Source: Planctomycetota bacterium
Lineage (GTDB): Bacteria > Planctomycetota > Planctomycetia > Pirellulales > Lacipirellulaceae
Direction: 5' to 3'
Assembly (NCBI GenBank): GCA_024278035.1
Contig: JAJRUA010000154.1
Coordinates: 1-9,747, forward strand
Length of the DNA stretch: 9,747 bases
Shown: piece by piece, positions 7,299-9,747 of the stretch
Layout of the letters: each line of letters opens with the position of its first letter
How positions within the stretch are numbered: the stretch's first letter is position 1
Notes under the pieces: model-generated
Told to the model about the DNA's origin: nothing
The model's input: the letters and a program-made list of their open reading frames with translations, nothing else
Database searches by the model: none
Translations under genes and position numbers: made by a program

Positions 7299-7541
7299 GG
7301 TTATTCAAATCCAATCGACCAATCGAGTGAGCAGACCGGCGCTGGTCGCCGGGTCTACCGAGGAAAACAAGGGCATCGCGCAGCGCCCTTCGTCTCATAA
7401 CGTATTTTTCGCCTTAAAGCCCGGAGCAGCATGAACCGAAAGGGCCGCAAACCGCCTGCGGATAACCCAAGAGAGGAGTTGCCCTAGAAGAAGGTTCGGC
7501 TCAAACTGATAGTACCGATCAGGCTGAAATGCAACGCCCAA
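7299..7541. other. Divergent intergenic region, no clear promoter
   Basis: This gap separates the minus-strand HEAT gene from the plus-strand pair and should hold both promoters, yet I find no convincing -35/-10 pair. Two weak structures stand out. CCGCA (7445-7449) pairs with TGCGG (7457-7461). CTGAT (7507-7511) pairs with ATCAG (7518-7522), a possible operator. Open frames crossing it have no family resemblance and poor starts. Confidence 0.5.
7369..7390 (-). terminator. Weak hairpin with short U-run in the HEAT gene leader
   Basis: On the minus strand AAGGGC pairs with GCCCTT across a 10-nt loop, followed at once by GTTTTCC. It sits about 70 nt before the GTG at 7298. The short stem and four-T run could be a weak terminator or attenuator, or chance. 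Confidence 0.2.
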
Positions 7542-7868
7542 ATGGCGAATCGCAAAATCTGCCTAACCCTCCCTTTTTACCATGACGTGATGTCCGCTAT
7601 TCCAAGCCCGCTAACTGCCGAAAAGATATTGGATCGAGAAGGAACGACGCTCCGCGCCCAATTACTCGACATAGCGGCTCTCTTGGATCGCATCGAGAGA
7701 GCCGCCGGCGGTGAAAACGCCGAAGCGTTTGCACAGCTTCCGCTTAGCGCGATCCGAGAGTTGCTCATCCCAGGCGACGCCGACCGCGTGGGTCGCATCT
7801 TGCGACTCTACAGCCGCTCTTACGATCCGGCATGGCAGGAACGCTTTGCTGAGGAGGGAGCGAGTTGA
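7542..7868 (+). CDS. Small helical protein coupled to TatD-family hydrolase
   Basis: I do not recognise this protein of up to 108 residues. From the second in-frame ATG at 7590 (92 residues, MSAIPSPLTAEKILDREG) the sequence looks like a compact all-helical protein: LRAQLLDIAALLDRIERA (38-54), LSAIRELL (68-75), DRVGRILRLYSRSYDPAWQE (81-100), then a short acidic end. There is no signal peptide, membrane span or catalytic motif. Residues 1-16 from the first ATG look less like coding sequence, and neither start has a Shine-Dalgarno, so 7590 is at least as likely. Its stop TGA (7866-7868) overlaps the start of the hydrolase gene, and the hydrolase ribosome site lies inside its last codons. The pairing suggests a shared role. 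The position, just before an EboB-like gene, is that of eboA in ebo clusters, but the protein is far shorter than EboA and I cannot align the two. Confidence 0.75.
   Translation: MANRKICLTLPFYHDVMSAIPSPLTAEKILDREGTTLRAQLLDIAALLDRIERAAGGENAEAFAQLPLSAIRELLIPGDADRVGRILRLYSRSYDPAWQERFAEEGAS
7852..7857 (+). promoter_or_regulatory. Strong ribosome binding site of the hydrolase gene
   Basis: AGGAGG sits in the last codons of the small upstream gene, 10 nt before the ATG at 7868 and 7 nt before an in-frame TTG at 7865. It is the best Shine-Dalgarno in the window and points to coupled, efficient translation of the hydrolase. Its spacing slightly favours the TTG, while codon preference favours the ATG; the proteins differ by one residue. 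Confidence 0.75.
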
Positions 7869-8683
7869 TGGACTATATCGATCCCCACATTCACATGGTC
7901 TCGCGTACGACCGACGACTACGCGACGCTCGCCCGAATGGGTTGTGTTGCCGTGAGCGAACCCGCTTTCTGGGCGGGGTACGACCGGGGCACCGTCGATG
8001 GCTTCCGCGATTACTTTGAGCAACTCACTTCGTTCGAGCCTTCGCGTGCCGCCGCTTATGGAATTGAGCATTACACGTGGCTCTGTATCAATGCCAAGGA
8101 AGCGGAGAACGTCGCTCTGTCGCGCGAAGTGTTGGCGATGATCCCCGAGTTTTTGGATCGCCCTGGCGTGCTAGGAATTGGCGAGATTGGTCTCAACAAA
8201 AACACACCGAACGAAGCGACCGTGTTCGCAGAGCACGTGGACTTGGCCGCCCGGCTTGGCGAACTGGTGCTGATCCACACGCCCCACTTGGAGGACAAAC
8301 TCCAGGGGACGCGAATGATTCTCGACCTGCTAGCCGCCGATGGCCGTTTGGCCGTAGAAGACGTGCTCGTCGATCATGTCGAAGAACATACGGTGGGCTA
8401 CGTGCTGGACCAAGGCTATTGGGCCGGGATGACACTCTACCCGAACTCAAAATGTACGCCCGCCCGAGCGGCAGATATGGTTGAACGCTTCGGCCCTGAG
8501 CGGCTACTGGTCAACTCCGCGGGCGACTGGGGCCCGTCGAAGCCAACGGCGGTGCCCGACTTTATTTTTGAGATGCGTCGTCGCGGACAGACCGAGGCAA
8601 CCATCCGCCACGTTGTCTTGGACAATCCCCTGGATTTCTTCAGCCGTAGTCGTCGCTTCAAGCTGCCTGAGAGGCTTCGCTAG
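7868..8683 (+). CDS. TatD-family metal-dependent hydrolase, EboB-like
   Basis: A 271-residue TIM-barrel hydrolase of the TatD/amidohydrolase superfamily. Metal-binding positions appear in order: H7 and H9 in DPHIHM, E106 in GIGEIGLN, H137 and H140 in LIHTPH, H170 and H174 in DHVEEHT, and D220 in NSAGDWGPS. The opening DPHIHMVSRTTDDY, then EPAFW, IGEIG, HTPH and NSAGDWG fit the EboB branch better than canonical TatD DNases, which begin DSHCHL. EboB belongs to the ebo clusters found in cyanobacteria and other bacteria. Those clusters are linked in scytonemin producers to moving a precursor to the periplasm, but EboB's own reaction is not established. No signal peptide is seen, so it is cytoplasmic. 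It overlaps the small upstream gene, and a terminator follows 30 nt after its stop, so no eboC-F genes are in this transcript. The fold and metal site are well supported; the substrate is unknown. Confidence 0.9.
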   Translation: MDYIDPHIHMVSRTTDDYATLARMGCVAVSEPAFWAGYDRGTVDGFRDYFEQLTSFEPSRAAAYGIEHYTWLCINAKEAENVALSREVLAMIPEFLDRPGVLGIGEIGLNKNTPNEATVFAEHVDLAARLGELVLIHTPHLEDKLQGTRMILDLLAADGRLAVEDVLVDHVEEHTVGYVLDQGYWAGMTLYPNSKCTPARAADMVERFGPERLLVNSAGDWGPSKPTAVPDFIFEMRRRGQTEATIRHVVLDNPLDFFSRSRRFKLPERLR

Positions 8684-8710
8684 GAGAGGCAAGAGCGGCT
8701 TTTAGCCACG

Positions 8711-8750
8711 AAAAAAGGGCGTCCCTCGCCGTTCGAGGGACGCCCTTCTT
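8711..8750. terminator. Bidirectional intrinsic terminator, 14-bp stem
   Basis: A perfect 14-bp stem, AAGGGCGTCCCTCG (8715-8728) with CGAGGGACGCCCTT (8734-8747), has a CCGTT loop. On the minus strand it ends in six T (complement of 8711-8716), two of them in the stem, making a strong rho-independent terminator for the beta-barrel gene. On the plus strand it is followed by CTTG, a weaker U-tract, and probably also ends the hydrolase transcript, whose stop is at 8683. Confidence 0.9.
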
Positions 8751-8787
8751 GATTCAGGCAAACAGAAAAAACTTCGTCGTCGCCGAT

Positions 8788-8821
8788 CGACGCGGCTGGG
8801 AGTCTGAGACCAGCCGCGTCG
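8788..8821 (-). terminator. Second hairpin downstream of the beta-barrel gene
   Basis: A perfect 12-bp GC-rich stem, CGACGCGGCTGG (8788-8799) with CCAGCCGCGTCG (8810-8821), around a 10-nt loop. It starts 21 nt after the stop of the minus-strand gene and precedes the main terminator. On the minus strand a TTTTTT run (complement of 8766-8771) lies 16 nt beyond the stem, too far for a classic terminator. It may protect the 3' end of the mRNA. Confidence 0.55.
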
Positions 8822-8842
8822 TCAGTTGACGAACGTTTTCTG

Positions 8843-9747
8843 CTAGTAGCGGAAAATGATATCCGCTGTAAAGCGGCTGGCCATGACATCCTCGCGATCA
8901 GTAAGCGGCTTCTCCCAAGCGAGGCCGTATTCCGTCCTGGGGTTCGGCTTGTACTTCATGCCGAGAGCTCCCGTGACGATGCCACCTTCCGCTCCAGCAG
9001 AGCCGAAGTTGAAGAGGTCGCCACCCTCAATGCCGGTCACACCCAGGCGATCGTCTCCGCCGTCGGTCCAGTAGAACCAGTTGAGTTCTGCCAAACCGTA
9101 CCATCCCTTGCGGAATTGGTAGTCGTAGTGATTGGACCAGAAGACCCACGAGGAGTTGGCGTCGGTATCGATGGGAAGTGTTCCACCAATCGTGCTAAGG
9201 AAGTGGCCATTGCAGCCAACCTTTGTACCACCGGTAAGGAAGAGGTTAATTTCTCCATCCCCGCGGGCTTGAAGCGTGCGGGGCGTTCCCCAAGGAGCCA
9301 TGTAAGTCAAACCGGCTGACACGAGCTGTTGCTTACGAGCGTCACGATGCAGAGCGTACTTGACACCAATGTTCATATCAGCCCAGCCATCTTGGACCAG
9401 TGCGTTAGAAGAGGCGGCGTAGCCGTCCTTCGTTGCGATAAGCGAAAGCTTGTCTGTCAGGCGTGCCCGAATTTGTGCGGCGAAGAGTTTAATCGTTCCT
9501 CCACCGGCAGCCGTCGGAACGTTATGGTTGATGTAGATGAACCGAATTTCTGTAACGTTTCGCGGGTCCTCAAAGTAAACCGGGTTGGTCATCGGGCTGA
9601 TGAACTCATCGAAGCCCCCTTCCGATTTACAAGCGAAGCTGCTCAGCAGCTTTTCAGGAAGTGCACAAGTGGTGCCGCAAGGGTCGTAAGTCAGAACGCC
9701 TCGTCCAAGAAGACCGCAGTTTTCTAGAGGACTACAGCAACCACTTC
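8843..9747 (-). CDS. Predicted outer-membrane beta-barrel protein, N-terminus missing
   Basis: The C-terminal 300 residues of a protein whose start lies beyond the right edge. The frame stays open and coding-like upstream of the first internal ATG (9592): its first 51 visible residues include SGCCSPLENCG, YDPCGTTCALPEKLL and FISPMTNPVYFEDP. So 9592 is an internal Met, not the start. The visible N-terminal part has six cysteines (C3, C4, C10, C23, C27, C39). The rest is strand-rich with alternating polar and aromatic residues, many Gly, and repeated strand-turn units such as LSLIATKDGYA, GVKYALH, GLTYMAPWG, YGLAELNWFYWTDGG and GALGMKYKPN, ending in FRY, the aromatic C-terminus typical of outer-membrane barrels. 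It resembles planctomycete proteins often annotated as porin- or transporter-like, recognised by general pattern only. Two hairpins follow the stop. Function is unknown; secretion would need a signal peptide outside this window. Confidence 0.85.
   Translation of the reverse strand, partial: SGCCSPLENCGLLGRGVLTYDPCGTTCALPEKLLSSFACKSEGGFDEFISPMTNPVYFEDPRNVTEIRFIYINHNVPTAAGGGTIKLFAAQIRARLTDKLSLIATKDGYAASSNALVQDGWADMNIGVKYALHRDARKQQLVSAGLTYMAPWGTPRTLQARGDGEINLFLTGGTKVGCNGHFLSTIGGTLPIDTDANSSWVFWSNHYDYQFRKGWYGLAELNWFYWTDGGDDRLGVTGIEGGDLFNFGSAGAEGGIVTGALGMKYKPNPRTEYGLAWEKPLTDREDVMASRFTADIIFRY

Noticed and set aside
7369..7390. Possible attenuator or riboswitch upstream of the HEAT gene
   Set aside because: The hairpin has six pairs and a four-T run, with no conserved aptamer or leader peptide visible. 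It is kept only as a weak hairpin, not as a regulatory RNA.

Overview
The window looks like chromosome of a planctomycete, probably of the Pirellulales type. This is inferred from the protein families: a coiled-coil protein with a C-terminal BRCT-like domain, a HEAT-repeat protein coupled to a small membrane protein, and a secreted cysteine-rich beta-barrel protein. Ribosome-binding sites are uneven and GTG starts are used, which also fits. I see no mobile genes, tRNA, rRNA or CRISPR array. Gene density is ordinary and the base composition is even and moderately GC-rich.

Layout. (1) Positions 1-3480, minus strand: polA (DNA polymerase I) followed by coaE (dephospho-CoA kinase, cut by the left edge). 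A 167-bp gap between them holds a composite inverted repeat. (2) Positions 3481-3802: a divergent intergenic region with candidate promoters for polA and for the plus-strand gene. (3) Positions 3803-5161, plus strand: a membrane-anchored coiled-coil protein with a beta-rich domain and a BRCT-like domain carrying an EF-hand-like loop. (4) Positions 5238-7298, minus strand: a two-gene unit of a HEAT-repeat protein and a small single-span membrane protein, joined stop-to-start. The HEAT gene has a 10-bp C homopolymer at codons 4-7 and an 8-bp one further on. (5) Positions 7299-7541: a second divergent intergenic region. (6) Positions 7542-8683, plus strand: a short unknown protein and a TatD-family/EboB-like metal-dependent hydrolase, overlapping and probably translationally coupled. 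(7) Positions 8684-8842: two strong hairpins between convergent genes, one a clear bidirectional terminator. (8) Positions 8843-9747, minus strand: the C-terminal 300 residues of a predicted outer-membrane beta-barrel protein whose start lies beyond the right edge.

The polA-coaE pair is housekeeping (DNA repair/replication and coenzyme A synthesis). The other genes are accessory or lineage-specific and their roles cannot be fixed from sequence alone. The most noteworthy points are the possible slippage tracts in the HEAT gene, the BRCT-plus-EF-hand-like architecture of the coiled-coil protein, the EboB-like hydrolase outside a complete ebo cluster, and the composite palindrome after polA. No clearly novel multi-gene system is evident.
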